A stretch of 64,000 nt of DNA from UBA7359 sp963976795 (GTDB lineage Bacteria > Pseudomonadota > Gammaproteobacteria > Eutrophobiales > Eutrophobiaceae). A program made the translations under genes and the position numbers. The notes beneath the pieces are model-generated. The model searched no databases and was not told where the DNA came from. It saw nothing but the letters and a program-made list of their open reading frames with translations. The stretch is taken from positions 1 to 64,000 of the forward strand of contig CAXBLT010000004.1 of NCBI GenBank assembly GCA_963976795.1. Reading direction: 5' to 3'. This document shows positions 17,415-27,000 of the stretch, in pieces; the first letter of the stretch is position 1, and each line of letters starts with the position of its first letter.

Positions 17415-18234
17415 TGAACCTATTATCAAGCCCGTACTCATCTATACGGGTAAAGCTCATCATATTATTTTTTATCCTGAGTGTGTTTTTACGATTTCAA
17501 AAATAACGACGTCTACAGAAAAGCAATTGTCGGAAAGAGACATTATTCAGGCCAGGAATTATGCGGCTCTTTGGCACTCTGAGTTTAACGTAATAACAAG
17601 TCTAGCAAGTGTTAATACTGCTTTGAAAAAGAGACCTCAGAAAACGGGTCAACTTATTTTTACAAGACTAGTGCAGTAGGAATTGATTCTCTTGCATTAT
17701 AATGAAACGAGGGATTTGAGTGGTATTTAGAAACACAAGTCGCCGGAGAAACTATTTAGTCTGAGCCTTACATTGATGCGTCATCAAAGCGGAATATTAA
17801 AGGGGGCCGTTACAGCACCTTTATACCTTGAAAATGAGTTTGCAGGTTTCAGTTTTTATCGATATTAAATCAACTCTTGATACAAGATCGGGAACAGCTA
17901 ATGTTCGTTACGGTATTTGTTGCTGAATATAATATTAGTGATGGAACCTTGTGTTATGCCAATGGTGGACATGTTAGAAGATGCGGAGTTTGATGAAGGG
18001 ACTTTAAAACTCAAAAAAGACGAAACGATTGTTTTGCACACTGATGGAATTTTAGAAGCACGTCATCCGGAGGGTGAGTTTTTCGGAGAACGTCATTTTG
18101 AAATAGTATTATCAGCCAATGCAGAAATGAGTCTTTTTGAACTCTGTGATTCTGCATTGGCGACTGTAAAAGCATATCAGGCTAATAAACTAAGTGATGA
18201 TGTCATCGTATTAGCATTAAGAAAACGTAACTAA
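17415..18234 (+). pseudogene. Decayed Cache-PP2C (RsbU-type) serine phosphatase gene
   Basis: Fragments in order but in different frames rebuild a known architecture. 17415-17510 encodes an N-terminal membrane segment (SIRVKLIILFFILSVF). About 17497-17680 encodes a helical sensor piece. About 17710-17790 encodes EWYLETQVAG...SEPYIDA, a dCache-domain hallmark with TAG where Trp is expected. About 17868-17975 encodes LNQLLIQDREQLMFVTVFVAEY and CYANGGH, and 17973-18234 the rest of a SpoIIE/PP2C domain (VLHTDGILEARHPEGEFFG). Stops, frameshifts and internal deletion make it non-functional. The last open frame is only 105 codons. Confidence 0.85.
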
Positions 18235-18238
18235 ATTT

Positions 18239-18910
18239 TTATTTAATCTCAATAAGTTCGATATCAAATAATAAAGTGGAGTTGGGTCCTATAGCACCAC
18301 CAGCACCACGCTGACCATATGCTAGATCTGAGGGCACAACGATTTGCCATTTAGAGCCGACGTTCATTAACGGCAATGTTTCTTGCCAACCTTTTATAAC
18401 CTGACCAACACCCAGTTCGACAGGTTCGCCACGGGCGTAGGAGCTATCGAATTCAGTACCATCAATGAGTGTGCCACGATAATGAACAAGTACTTTGCTG
18501 CTACTAGAAGGTTTTTCCCCTGTGCCTGCGGTTATCACCTTGTATTGCAGTCCACTGGCTGTTTCTGTAACGCCTTCTTTTGTTTTGTTTTCAACTAAAT
18601 ATTTTTCTCCATTGACCTTGTTTGTGCTCGATTGGTTTTTTTGTCTGTCTTGTTCCGCTTTTTGAAAATCTTGCATGATAACTTGCATGTCATCTTTGCT
18701 CAGTTTTAGTTCTGAACTTGAGAGGACATCTTCGATAGCTTGTAAAAAAGCAGGGGCGTCCAGTTCCATTCCTTGGCGGTTGACGTTTTCACCAAAGACT
18801 ACGCCCAGTGTATAGCTGATCTTTTCCAGGTCAGTTTCTACTTTTGCTGCATATACATTTAGAAAAGTAAAACTTAAAATTAAAACAAAAGCAGATTTAA
18901 AGATTTTCAT
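18239..18910 (-). CDS. FKBP-type peptidyl-prolyl isomerase (FkpA/Mip-like)
   Basis: 223 residues from ATG 18910, chosen because GAGG lies about 5 bases upstream and a signal peptide (SAFVLILSFTFLNVYAA) follows. Residues about 25-95 are the helical dimerisation domain of Mip/FkpA (ISYTLGVVFGENV). Residues about 115-223 are the FKBP domain with LVHYRGTLIDGTEFDSS, VIKGWQE and AYGQRGAG. It is a periplasmic cis-trans proline isomerase and chaperone for envelope proteins. Alone on its transcript by spacing. Confidence 0.92.
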   Translation of the reverse strand: MKIFKSAFVLILSFTFLNVYAAKVETDLEKISYTLGVVFGENVNRQGMELDAPAFLQAIEDVLSSSELKLSKDDMQVIMQDFQKAEQDRQKNQSSTNKVNGEKYLVENKTKEGVTETASGLQYKVITAGTGEKPSSSSKVLVHYRGTLIDGTEFDSSYARGEPVELGVGQVIKGWQETLPLMNVGSKWQIVVPSDLAYGQRGAGGAIGPNSTLLFDIELIEIK

Positions 18911-19013
18911 AAAGACCTCAATGTAGATTAAATGTTTTGTAGTGGTGGAAATGAGAACATACTCCCACAAAACTATGAGTCAGCCAACCCGATATTAGTT
19001 CTATCTTACTTTT

Positions 19014-20000
19014 TCAAGAGGGGAGTTTAGAAACAGTTTGGATAACATTATCGAGGAACTGAGTCGCATTTATCTCTTTAGGGATAGAGTCTGACAGCAT
19101 CCGACGATACTGGCGTGCACCTGGCTGGCCTTGATAAAGCCCAATGACATGACGAGTTAGACTTTTTATATTAAATCCCCGGTCGATTTGCTCGACTGCA
19201 TAATCTTTAAATTTACCCAGTATTTCTTCTCGCGTTTGTAGTGGGGAGTCGTCCCCATAAAAAAGCTTGTCTGCTTCGATCAACATAAAGGGGTTTTGAT
19301 AAGCTGCTCTGCCAATCATAACGCCATCTACATGCTCTAATTGAGACTTGATTCGCGTCAATTCGGTAAAACCACCATTGATGGTTATATTTAAGGATGG
19401 GAATTGCTGTTTTATTTTATGAACGCGCTCATAGTTTAGCGGTGGAATTTCTCTGTTTTGTTTGGGACTCAGCCCATTCAATATGGCTTTTCTCGCATGA
19501 ATTATAAATGTATTGCAGCCTGCTTCACTAACAGTCTTGATGAATTCCTCTAGGAATTCATATGAATCCTGCTCATCAATACCAATTCGTGTTTTTACTG
19601 TGACAGGAATTTTCACGGTAGATTGGATCTTATTTACGCAATCACTGACGAGTTCTGTATTTGACATCAAGCAAGCACCAAATTGACCATTTTGTACACG
19701 GTCACTCGGACAACCAATATTTAAATTAACTTCGTCATAGCCTTCGCCTTCGGAAATATGTGCGCATTCGGCTAGTTCAACCGGGTTATTTCCTCCCAAT
19801 TGAATCGCTAAGGGATGCTCAATCTCGTTGTAATCCAGAAATCGTTTACGGTCTCCATGTATCAATGCGCCGGTAGTTATCATTTCTGTATAAAGCACGG
19901 CATGTTTTGACAGCAGACGCATAAAATACCGAAAGTGTTTATCGGTGTGATCCATCATGGGCGCAATTGAAAGGCATCTGTCTATTTGGCTTATGCGCAT
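19014..20000 (-). CDS. dusA: tRNA-dihydrouridine(20/20a) synthase DusA
   Basis: 328 residues. SIAPMMDHTDKHFR at the start, LQLGGNNP-like FMN segment and the NIGCPSDRVQNGQFGACLM motif with catalytic Cys are diagnostic for DusA rather than DusB or DusC. It reduces U20/U20a in the tRNA D-loop using FMN and NADPH. It is 6 bases downstream of mutH on the same strand, so the two are probably co-transcribed. Confidence 0.93.
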   Translation of the reverse strand: MRISQIDRCLSIAPMMDHTDKHFRYFMRLLSKHAVLYTEMITTGALIHGDRKRFLDYNEIEHPLAIQLGGNNPVELAECAHISEGEGYDEVNLNIGCPSDRVQNGQFGACLMSNTELVSDCVNKIQSTVKIPVTVKTRIGIDEQDSYEFLEEFIKTVSEAGCNTFIIHARKAILNGLSPKQNREIPPLNYERVHKIKQQFPSLNITINGGFTELTRIKSQLEHVDGVMIGRAAYQNPFMLIEADKLFYGDDSPLQTREEILGKFKDYAVEQIDRGFNIKSLTRHVIGLYQGQPGARQYRRMLSDSIPKEINATQFLDNVIQTVSKLPS

Positions 20001-20006
20001 ATTAAT

Positions 20007-20678
20007 TTAACTTGAAACTGTTTTGGAGATAATTGTATGGGTGAAAGAAGGACGTAGATAAAAACCACGAGGTAGCGTTAATTTATTCTCGGCTGATTGG
20101 TTTTTATCTTTAGTTAAGCTTTTGGAATGAGCTGCTTTAGGTCTAATTTGCAAATACTTTCCCATGGAGGAACTAATCTTGTCTATATTTCCCAACACGA
20201 TCATGTCACAGAGTTCCTGCCAATCATCTTTTAACTGTTTTTCCTGCGTTATACTTGGTTGCCATAATATAGGTGAGCCTATTCGCCGCAAAGGAACAGG
20301 AATGTTCTTGTTTGCTTCAAAAGGGATCCATAATACTTCTGTCAACTTACATTTTACCAGTGATGATTCCCAGGAAGACAGGGCGATCGGGTCGAGTTGT
20401 GTAACACAGATGTAAGTTGATTCTTTAGGTTTACCATTTCCATCAATAGGAATTGATTTTAATTCGATACCTAAATTCACAAAATCAGGTTCTGGAGCAC
20501 TAGCGGCACTTGCACCAAGTGAACGTTCTAACAAATTACCAAACCAACCTTTCGCATGGGTCGTAGATTGAGGAATAGGGACAGCCATTCTATTTGCGAG
20601 TTGTTGGATTGTCAGTCCTGCTATATTTTTTGCTCGTTCTAGTAATTCTAACCTGCTATCAGGTGGAGAGAGATGCAT
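20007..20678 (-). CDS. mutH: DNA mismatch repair endonuclease MutH
   Basis: 223 residues. The active site DxxxxxxExK is read at D65, E72 and K74 (PDFVNLGIELK), with the upstream helix residue E51 in KGWFGNLLE. MutH nicks the unmethylated strand at hemimethylated GATC after MutS-MutL activation, so its presence predicts Dam methylation in this organism. It sits between glnD and dusA. Confidence 0.93.
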   Translation of the reverse strand: MHLSPPDSRLELLERAKNIAGLTIQQLANRMAVPIPQSTTHAKGWFGNLLERSLGASAASAPEPDFVNLGIELKSIPIDGNGKPKESTYICVTQLDPIALSSWESSLVKCKLTEVLWIPFEANKNIPVPLRRIGSPILWQPSITQEKQLKDDWQELCDMIVLGNIDKISSSMGKYLQIRPKAAHSKSLTKDKNQSAENKLTLPRGFYLRPSFTHTIISKTVSS

Positions 20679-20703
20679 AAAATGGAGCTAGGGAATTAAG
20701 AGG

Positions 20704-23349
20704 TCAAGAAAGCGCATCAATAATTGAGTTCCTGAGACATTCAAATTTCAATGGATCTTCGATCATTTTATTTTCATCATTTTGTAGATAAAAGATATCT
20801 TCCGCACGTTCTCCATAAGTTGCAATTTTTGCATTCTGTAATTTAGCACCACACATATCCATAGCCATGCCTATTCGTGAAAGTACTCCAGGACGATCAA
20901 TAGTACTTATTTCCATAATAGTTCTATTATTTTTTTCGTCCGTTTCGAAGGTGATATGTGTCGGTATGTTAAAACTTTTTAATTGTCTCTTTTCAAGCCA
21001 ATTACCTTCCTCCACTTTAGCTGATGTGGATTTCAATTCTTTTAATATTCGATTTTTTACTTCATTGCTTCGATCATTATTCTTAATCGGCGCACCATCA
21101 TTTTCTAAAACGGCAAAGGTATCTAGTGTAAAACCTTTTCGATTAGTAATGATTTTTGCATCTACAACAGTAAGCCCCAGTTTTTCAATTGCTCTGGTTG
21201 TTGTAGCGAATATATTTTTTCTGTCTTGCATGTAGACAAATATAAGACTTCCTCCACGACTGGATTTTTTCATGACCAGCACTAATGGGTCTGATTTATT
21301 TTTATGTTTGAGGATGCCTTCTGTATGCCAGGCAACCTCATCTGAATTATGTCTGAGAAAATAATCTTCCCCAACGGTTTTCCAAAGATTAAGAATGCTT
21401 TGTTCGAGCATATCTTTGTCAGCGATCAATGCTAATGAATCTTGCTTGGTATCTTTAATACGTTCTTTTTTAAGTATAGGTTTTTCATTGCCACGCCTTA
21501 ATTCATATAAGGTACGTTGATAAAGATTTGTTAATTGTGTTGATTTCCAGCTATTCCAAAGCTCAGGGTTAGTGCCACAGATATCTGCCACTGTCAGTAT
21601 ATAGAGGTAATTCAAATGCGTTTGATCGCGCATTTCATTGGCAAATCTTTTTATGACATCGGGGTCATCGATGTCTTCACGTTGGGCAGTTTTACTGATT
21701 AACAGGTGTTTCTCTACTAGCCAGGCGACAAGTTTTGAGTCGTAATCACTCAATTGATGTGTCTTGCAAAAGGTAAGAGCATCTTTTATACCTAATTTGG
21801 CATGATCTCCACCGCGTCCTTTTGCAATATCATGAAATAAACCAGCAAGGTAAAGTAGCTCTAGTTTTGGTAGTTTCTTGGTGATGCTATTGCAGATAGG
21901 AAATCTTTCTTTGTATTCGTCCGTCCCAAACAATCTGAGATTTTGAATGACAGTTAATATATGTTCATCAACAGTAAAGATGTGAAATAAATCAAATTGC
22001 ATTTGCCCCTCGATCGCGGCGAAGGTCGGCATATACGCGCCTAAAACACCATAACGATGCATCATTCTAAGCTTGTGTCCTACCAGGTTTGGTTGCTTTA
22101 TTATTTCTATAAACAGACTTTGGTTACGGATATCATTTCTAAAATAATCGTCTATTAGATGCAGGTTGTTTCTAATAAGTCGAATAGTGCTGGCTCGAAC
22201 ACCTTTAATTGTTGGGTCTTGTTGGCTAAGCAAAAAGATTTCAAAAAGTGCAAACGGGTATCGTTTGAAAATATTTTTATTAACGACTTCGATAAAATTA
22301 TTTCTTTTTTGGAAGCGCGGGTTTATCGAAATAATTTTTTCTCTACGTTTTTTATATATGATTTCTTCTTGAAAGTGATGTAGCAACATTTCATTCAAGC
22401 GACTGATTTCTCGTATCGACTGGAAATACATTTTCATGAACTCCTCGATACCTTTATTATCTTTACTGATGAAGCCCATCAACTCTGCTACAGGTCTTTG
22501 AAACTCAAAAAGCAGTCTGTCTTCGCGTCGACCTGTTGTCATATGCAAAGCAAAACGAACGCGCCAAAGTAAGTTGCGGCCTGATTCAAGCAGGCTGTAT
22601 TCGTCCTTGGTAAGGAATTTATGTTTCACGAGACTGTTTAAGTCGATGTTGTCAAAATGACGTTTGGCGACCCAGCTTATCATCTGGATATCTCTTAACC
22701 CGCCCGGGGATTCTTTTATATTAGGTTCAAGCTTGCTTTCTGAATCATTGTATTTTTCATGACGTGCTTTTTGTTCTATTAACTTATGTTCAAAGTATTT
22801 GCGTGCCGGCCAGATTTTTTTAGGGTTTGTCGCTTTACGCATTTTTTCGTAAAGTTTTTCATTGCCGCAAAGCAATCTGGATTCCATGATGTTAGTCATG
22901 ATCGTAATATCATTTTTCGCTTCATGCTGACATTCCGCTACAGTTCTTACGCTATGACCGACCTCAAGACCAAAGTCCCATAAAAAAGTTAGAAATGCCG
23001 GTAACTGTTCTTTAGCGTCTTTATTTGTCCAACGTTTTTCAAGGATCATCAGGTCTATATCTGATGCCAGAGACAATTCAAAACGACCATAGCCGCCTAC
23101 CGCAACCAGAGAGAAATTTTCGGAATCAACATGAAGTTGCCAGGCAAGAACAAGTAGTTGATCGATGAACCAACCTTGCTTTTTTACGATGAGATTAATG
23201 TTTTCGCCAGATTTAAATTGCTCGGTGAGGTAATCGTAACCCTCCTGTAGGGTTTTCTTAAAAATGGTTAATGGTTGTTTGTTCTGTTTAAGCTTTTGTG
23301 AAAATTGAGACTTATCAAACAAAAATTTATCCGCGATAATATTTTCCAT
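20704..23349 (-). CDS. glnD: [Protein-PII] uridylyltransferase/uridylyl-removing enzyme GlnD
   Basis: 881 residues. The nucleotidyltransferase domain has GGYGRFELSLASDIDLMIL with the metal-binding DxD. The HD hydrolase domain has HDIAKGRGGDHAKLG. Two C-terminal ACT domains (SSRGGSLIFVYMQDR and ISTIDRPGVLSRIGMAM) sense glutamine. It adds or removes UMP on PII proteins to set nitrogen status. The gene lies 6 bases after the end of map on the same strand; no glnB is in the window. Confidence 0.94.
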   Translation of the reverse strand: MENIIADKFLFDKSQFSQKLKQNKQPLTIFKKTLQEGYDYLTEQFKSGENINLIVKKQGWFIDQLLVLAWQLHVDSENFSLVAVGGYGRFELSLASDIDLMILEKRWTNKDAKEQLPAFLTFLWDFGLEVGHSVRTVAECQHEAKNDITIMTNIMESRLLCGNEKLYEKMRKATNPKKIWPARKYFEHKLIEQKARHEKYNDSESKLEPNIKESPGGLRDIQMISWVAKRHFDNIDLNSLVKHKFLTKDEYSLLESGRNLLWRVRFALHMTTGRREDRLLFEFQRPVAELMGFISKDNKGIEEFMKMYFQSIREISRLNEMLLHHFQEEIIYKKRREKIISINPRFQKRNNFIEVVNKNIFKRYPFALFEIFLLSQQDPTIKGVRASTIRLIRNNLHLIDDYFRNDIRNQSLFIEIIKQPNLVGHKLRMMHRYGVLGAYMPTFAAIEGQMQFDLFHIFTVDEHILTVIQNLRLFGTDEYKERFPICNSITKKLPKLELLYLAGLFHDIAKGRGGDHAKLGIKDALTFCKTHQLSDYDSKLVAWLVEKHLLISKTAQREDIDDPDVIKRFANEMRDQTHLNYLYILTVADICGTNPELWNSWKSTQLTNLYQRTLYELRRGNEKPILKKERIKDTKQDSLALIADKDMLEQSILNLWKTVGEDYFLRHNSDEVAWHTEGILKHKNKSDPLVLVMKKSSRGGSLIFVYMQDRKNIFATTTRAIEKLGLTVVDAKIITNRKGFTLDTFAVLENDGAPIKNNDRSNEVKNRILKELKSTSAKVEEGNWLEKRQLKSFNIPTHITFETDEKNNRTIMEISTIDRPGVLSRIGMAMDMCGAKLQNAKIATYGERAEDIFYLQNDENKMIEDPLKFECLRNSIIDALS

Positions 23350-23355
23350 TATTAA

Positions 23356-24123
23356 TTAATATTCCTCATCAGGACGGAGAGTTAACACTTCATAACCGTC
23401 GTCTGTAACAAGAACTGTATGTTCCCACTGTGCGGATAAACTTCGATCTCGAGTTACCACAGTCCAATCATCAGATAATAATTTAACATCACGTTTACCT
23501 AAATTGATCATCGGTTCGATAGTAATGGTCATGCCTGCTTCTAGTTTGAAACCGGTATTAGGTTTGCCGTAGTGCACAATTTGCGGGTCTTCATGGAAAC
23601 CCTTGCCAATGCCGTGGCCACAGTATTCTCGAACCACAGAGCAGTGATTGCTTTCTGCCAATGATTGTATCGCATGGCCTATGTCACCTAGGCAAACGCC
23701 AGCACGGACTAATTGAATGCCTCTTTTCATACATTCATAAGTGATTTCTACTAGTCTTTTGGCTCGGATGGATGGTTCACCAACATAAAACATCTTGCTG
23801 GTATCACCATGATAGCCATCTTTTATGACTGTAATATCTATATTAATGATATCGCCATCCTTCAGTTTTTTGTCGCCGGGTATCCCGTGGCAGACAACAT
23901 GATTAACGGAGGTACATATTGATTTAGGAAATCCGTGGTAATTTAGGGGGGCCGGGATAGCTTGTTGTTCATTTACGATGTAATCGTGGCAAATCTGATC
24001 AAGTTCTCCGGTGGTCATGCCACTTTGTACTTTGGGGCCGATCATTTCGAGTACTTCAGCAGCGAGCCGCCCAGCTACGCGCATTTTTTCAATTTCGTCG
24101 GCAGTTTTAATAGTTGCAGTCAT
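23356..24123 (-). CDS. map: Methionine aminopeptidase, type I
   Basis: 255 residues. The five metal ligands of type Ia enzymes are recognisable in INIDITVIKDGYHGDTS, CGHGIGKGFHEDP, TIEPMI and WEHTVLVT. It removes the N-terminal Met of nascent proteins. It is divergent from rpsB across a 200-base region, the usual gammaproteobacterial layout, and heads a map-glnD transcript. Confidence 0.95.
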   Translation of the reverse strand: MTATIKTADEIEKMRVAGRLAAEVLEMIGPKVQSGMTTGELDQICHDYIVNEQQAIPAPLNYHGFPKSICTSVNHVVCHGIPGDKKLKDGDIINIDITVIKDGYHGDTSKMFYVGEPSIRAKRLVEITYECMKRGIQLVRAGVCLGDIGHAIQSLAESNHCSVVREYCGHGIGKGFHEDPQIVHYGKPNTGFKLEAGMTITIEPMINLGKRDVKLLSDDWTVVTRDRSLSAQWEHTVLVTDDGYEVLTLRPDEEY

Positions 24124-24236
24124 AGATTCAGTAGTCCATTTATGGGCTTAGGTAATTGTTGTTGTATATGTTCTATGGTATAAAGCGTCCGCGATTTTCG
24201 CAAATACATTAATTAACCGTCACACGCATGCTTTAA

Positions 24237-24325
24237 CCATATATAGGGTGCCTGCCAGGAAACTGTTTTTGGTAGGTTGGTATATGGGGAATGCGGAGGC
24301 TTAACCCTAAACAGGAGAACTTAAC
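24237..24325 (+). promoter_or_regulatory. Probable rpsB leader (S2 autoregulatory structure)
   Basis: The rpsB 5' leader contains a possible stem (CCTGCC at about 24251 with GGTAGG at about 24272) and then GGGGAATGCGGAGGCTTAACCC, where GGG and CCC can pair, just before the AGGAG ribosome binding site. Gammaproteobacterial rpsB leaders are known to be bound by S2 for feedback control. I recognise the general arrangement but did not fold it. Confidence 0.45.
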
Positions 24326-25327
24326 ATGTCTAACGTCACCATGCGTGAAATGCTGGAGGCTGGTGTTCATTTTGGCCACCAAACCCGATACTGGAACCCC
24401 AGTATGGCACCATACTTATTTGGTCAACGCAATAAAATCCATATCATCAATCTGGAAAAGACTCTGCCTTTATACGAAGAAGCTGTCAATTACGTCAGTA
24501 AAATGGCTTCTAAGAAAGGAACTATATTATTTGTTGGTACTAAGCGTTCTGCACAATCGATTGTGGCTGAAGAGGCTAAGCGCTGTGGGATGCCGTTTGT
24601 TAATCGTCGCTGGTTGGGTGGTTTACTTACTAACTTTAAAACCGTGCGGGGCTCGATCAATCGTTTAAAAGAAATCGAAGCGATGCAAACTGATGGCCGT
24701 TTTGAACGCATAAATAAAAAAGAACAACTCATGCTCAAACGAGAGTTGGATAAGCTGGAAGCTAATTTATCCGGTATTAAAGATATGAAAGGTATCCCTG
24801 ACGCAATATTTATTATTGATGTGGGCTACGAAAACATTGCTGTTAGCGAAGCTGTAAAACTTGGTATACCTGTGGTAGGTGTTGTAGATAGCAATAATAG
24901 TCTCAAAGGTGTTGATTATGTCATTCCAGGGAATGATGACGCTATCCGCTCTATATCTCTTTACGCTAAAGGTATAGCCGATGCTATTCTCGATAGTCGT
25001 CAATCTGTTGCACATTTAGGTGGGGCTGAAAATAGTGATGAACTGATCGAGATTGATGAATCTGGCGCACCTGTTGAAGCTGGTGAGGAAAGCAGTACCA
25101 AGTCGAAAGTCACTAAAAAAACAGCGAAGAAAAAAGTAGCAAAGAAGGCTGAAAATAACGAGGATGGTGCCGATGCAGCGGAAGAACCCGCTTCAGACGG
25201 TACTGATACGACTAAAAAGAAGGTAGCCAAAAAGAAAACCGCTGCCAAGAAAAAGGTTGCCAAAAAAGCAGCTAAGAAAGTCAGTAAAAAAACGGCTGCA
25301 AATGCAAAAACAGAAGACGAAGAGTAA
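24326..25327 (+). CDS. rpsB: 30S ribosomal protein S2 with Lys/Ala-rich C-terminal extension
   Basis: 333 residues. The first about 230 residues are a normal S2 (MREMLEAGVHFGHQTRYWNP, FVGTKRSA, NRRWLGGLLTNFKT, IPVVGVVDSN). The family is usually about 240 residues. Here a further about 90 residues follow, dominated by AKKKVAKK-type repeats separated by an acidic block (EDGADAAEEPASDG). Such tails resemble histone-H1-like bacterial proteins and can bind nucleic acid. AGGAG precedes the ATG. It is the first gene of a long plus-strand run with tsf. Confidence 0.95.
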   Translation: MSNVTMREMLEAGVHFGHQTRYWNPSMAPYLFGQRNKIHIINLEKTLPLYEEAVNYVSKMASKKGTILFVGTKRSAQSIVAEEAKRCGMPFVNRRWLGGLLTNFKTVRGSINRLKEIEAMQTDGRFERINKKEQLMLKRELDKLEANLSGIKDMKGIPDAIFIIDVGYENIAVSEAVKLGIPVVGVVDSNNSLKGVDYVIPGNDDAIRSISLYAKGIADAILDSRQSVAHLGGAENSDELIEIDESGAPVEAGEESSTKSKVTKKTAKKKVAKKAENNEDGADAAEEPASDGTDTTKKKVAKKKTAAKKKVAKKAAKKVSKKTAANAKTEDEE

Positions 25328-25376
25328 CGATTAAGTTTATTAGTCATTGATTTAAAGAAATTTAGAGGAATATCTG

Positions 25377-26246
25377 ATGCAAATTACTGCCTCGTTGGTT
25401 AAAGAGCTCCGTGAACGTACAGGTGCGGGGATGATGGATTGTAAAAAGGCCTTGAATGAGGCCAATGGTGATATCGAAGTCGCGATTGAAGAGATGCGTA
25501 AATCTGGCGCAGCAAATGCGGCAAAGAAAGCAGGTCGAATTGCTGCTGAAGGCATCATTTTGGTTAAACAGAACGATAAGAGTGCCATTATTTTAGAAAT
25601 TAATTGTGAAACCGATTTTGTCGCAAAAGATGAAAACTTTCTTAATTTTGCTGATAGTGTTATTGAAACTATCGATGCTCAAAGCCCTGCTGATGTTGAA
25701 GCACTGATGGGATTGAGTTTTGGCGAACAAACTATAGAAGAAGCAAATCAGCAATTAATTGCCAAGATAGGTGAAAAAATCACTGTTAGACGATTTGAAA
25801 AAATAACTTCAGCAGGGCAAATTGGACATTATTTGCATGGTAGCCGAATAGGTGTGATTGTTGAGGTCGAGGGTGGTGATGAAGCTATGGCAAAAGATTT
25901 GGCAATGCATATTGCTGCTAGTAAGCCAGTTTGCGTTAGCGAAGATGAAGTTTCACAAGATATTCTGGATAAAGAAAAAGAGATATTTTCAGCACAGGCT
26001 GAAGAGAGTGGTAAGCCTGCTGAGATCATTGAAAAAATGGTTACTGGTCGAATCAAGAAGTTTCTTAAAGAGATTACCTTACTCGGGCAGCCTTATGTTA
26101 AAGATCCCGATCAAACTGTAGAAAAGCTTCTAAAATCAGCAAATGCTTCCGTATTATCATTTCGTCGCTATGAAGTTGGTGAAGGCATTGAAAAGAAAGT
26201 GGATAATTTTGCAGAAGAAGTCATGTCACAGGCGAAAGGCGCTTAA
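25377..26246 (+). CDS. tsf: Elongation factor Ts
   Basis: 289 residues. The N-terminal UBA-like module with LRERTGAGMMDCKKAL and the core with INCETDFVAKD are characteristic. EF-Ts exchanges GDP for GTP on EF-Tu. It follows rpsB by 49 bases, with AGAGGA before its ATG, and is 4 bases from pyrH. Confidence 0.97.
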   Translation: MQITASLVKELRERTGAGMMDCKKALNEANGDIEVAIEEMRKSGAANAAKKAGRIAAEGIILVKQNDKSAIILEINCETDFVAKDENFLNFADSVIETIDAQSPADVEALMGLSFGEQTIEEANQQLIAKIGEKITVRRFEKITSAGQIGHYLHGSRIGVIVEVEGGDEAMAKDLAMHIAASKPVCVSEDEVSQDILDKEKEIFSAQAEESGKPAEIIEKMVTGRIKKFLKEITLLGQPYVKDPDQTVEKLLKSANASVLSFRRYEVGEGIEKKVDNFAEEVMSQAKGA

Positions 26247-26250
26247 ATAG

Positions 26251-26982
26251 ATGTCCTCCCCGTCCAACGCATTAAAATATAGACGGGTATTATTAAAACT
26301 CAGTGGTGAGGCATTGATGGGAGATGAGTCCTATGGCATTGATCCCAATGTAATTGAGCGTATTGCAGGAGAAATCGCTGACTTATGTCAGCAAGGTGCC
26401 GAGATTGCCATTGTTATCGGTGGCGGTAACATCTTCAGAGGGACAGGTCTGGCTGCCGCTGGCATAGACCGTGTTACCGGTGATCATATGGGCATGTTAG
26501 CAACGATAATGAATTCGCTTGCCATGCAAGATGCGCTTGAGCGCGTTCAACTACACGCCAGAGTCATGTCGGCGCTAAAAATAAACCAGGTCTGCGAAGA
26601 CTATATCCGTCGTCGAGCTGTACGCCATCTTGAAAAAGGGCGCGTTGTTATTCTTGCAGCCGGAACCGGCAATCCTTTTTTCACAACAGACTCTGCCGCC
26701 AGTTTACGCGCTATTGAGATCGGTGCTGAATTGTTAATCAAGGCGACTAAAGTGGATGGCGTTTATTCTGCCGATCCAGTGCAAGATAAAAATGCAGTGC
26801 GTTATGATTCGTTGAATTATGATGAAGTGATCGAACGAAAACTGGGGGTTATGGATACCACAGCCGTTGTGCTTTGCAGGGATAATCAAATGCCATTAAG
26901 AGTTTTAGATATGACTAAACCCGGTGCATTGTTGAATGCAGCCAGAGGCGAAGACGAAGGTACTCTGGTTAGTAATAACTAG
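26251..26982 (+). CDS. pyrH: UMP kinase
   Basis: 243 residues. KLSGEALMGDESYGID, VIGGGNIFRG, DHMGMLATIMN and the TGNPFFTTDSAA loop are diagnostic for bacterial hexameric UMP kinase of the amino-acid-kinase fold. It phosphorylates UMP to UDP in pyrimidine synthesis. It sits between tsf and frr as in most Gammaproteobacteria. Confidence 0.97.
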   Translation: MSSPSNALKYRRVLLKLSGEALMGDESYGIDPNVIERIAGEIADLCQQGAEIAIVIGGGNIFRGTGLAAAGIDRVTGDHMGMLATIMNSLAMQDALERVQLHARVMSALKINQVCEDYIRRRAVRHLEKGRVVILAAGTGNPFFTTDSAASLRAIEIGAELLIKATKVDGVYSADPVQDKNAVRYDSLNYDEVIERKLGVMDTTAVVLCRDNQMPLRVLDMTKPGALLNAARGEDEGTLVSNN

Positions 26983-27000
26983 TATTTAGGAGCGAGTAGT

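Noticed and set aside
25000..25347. Minus-strand Phe/Leu/Ala-rich frame opposite the S2 tail
   Set aside because: Antisense of Lys codons in rpsB; composition is explained by the repeat on the other strand.
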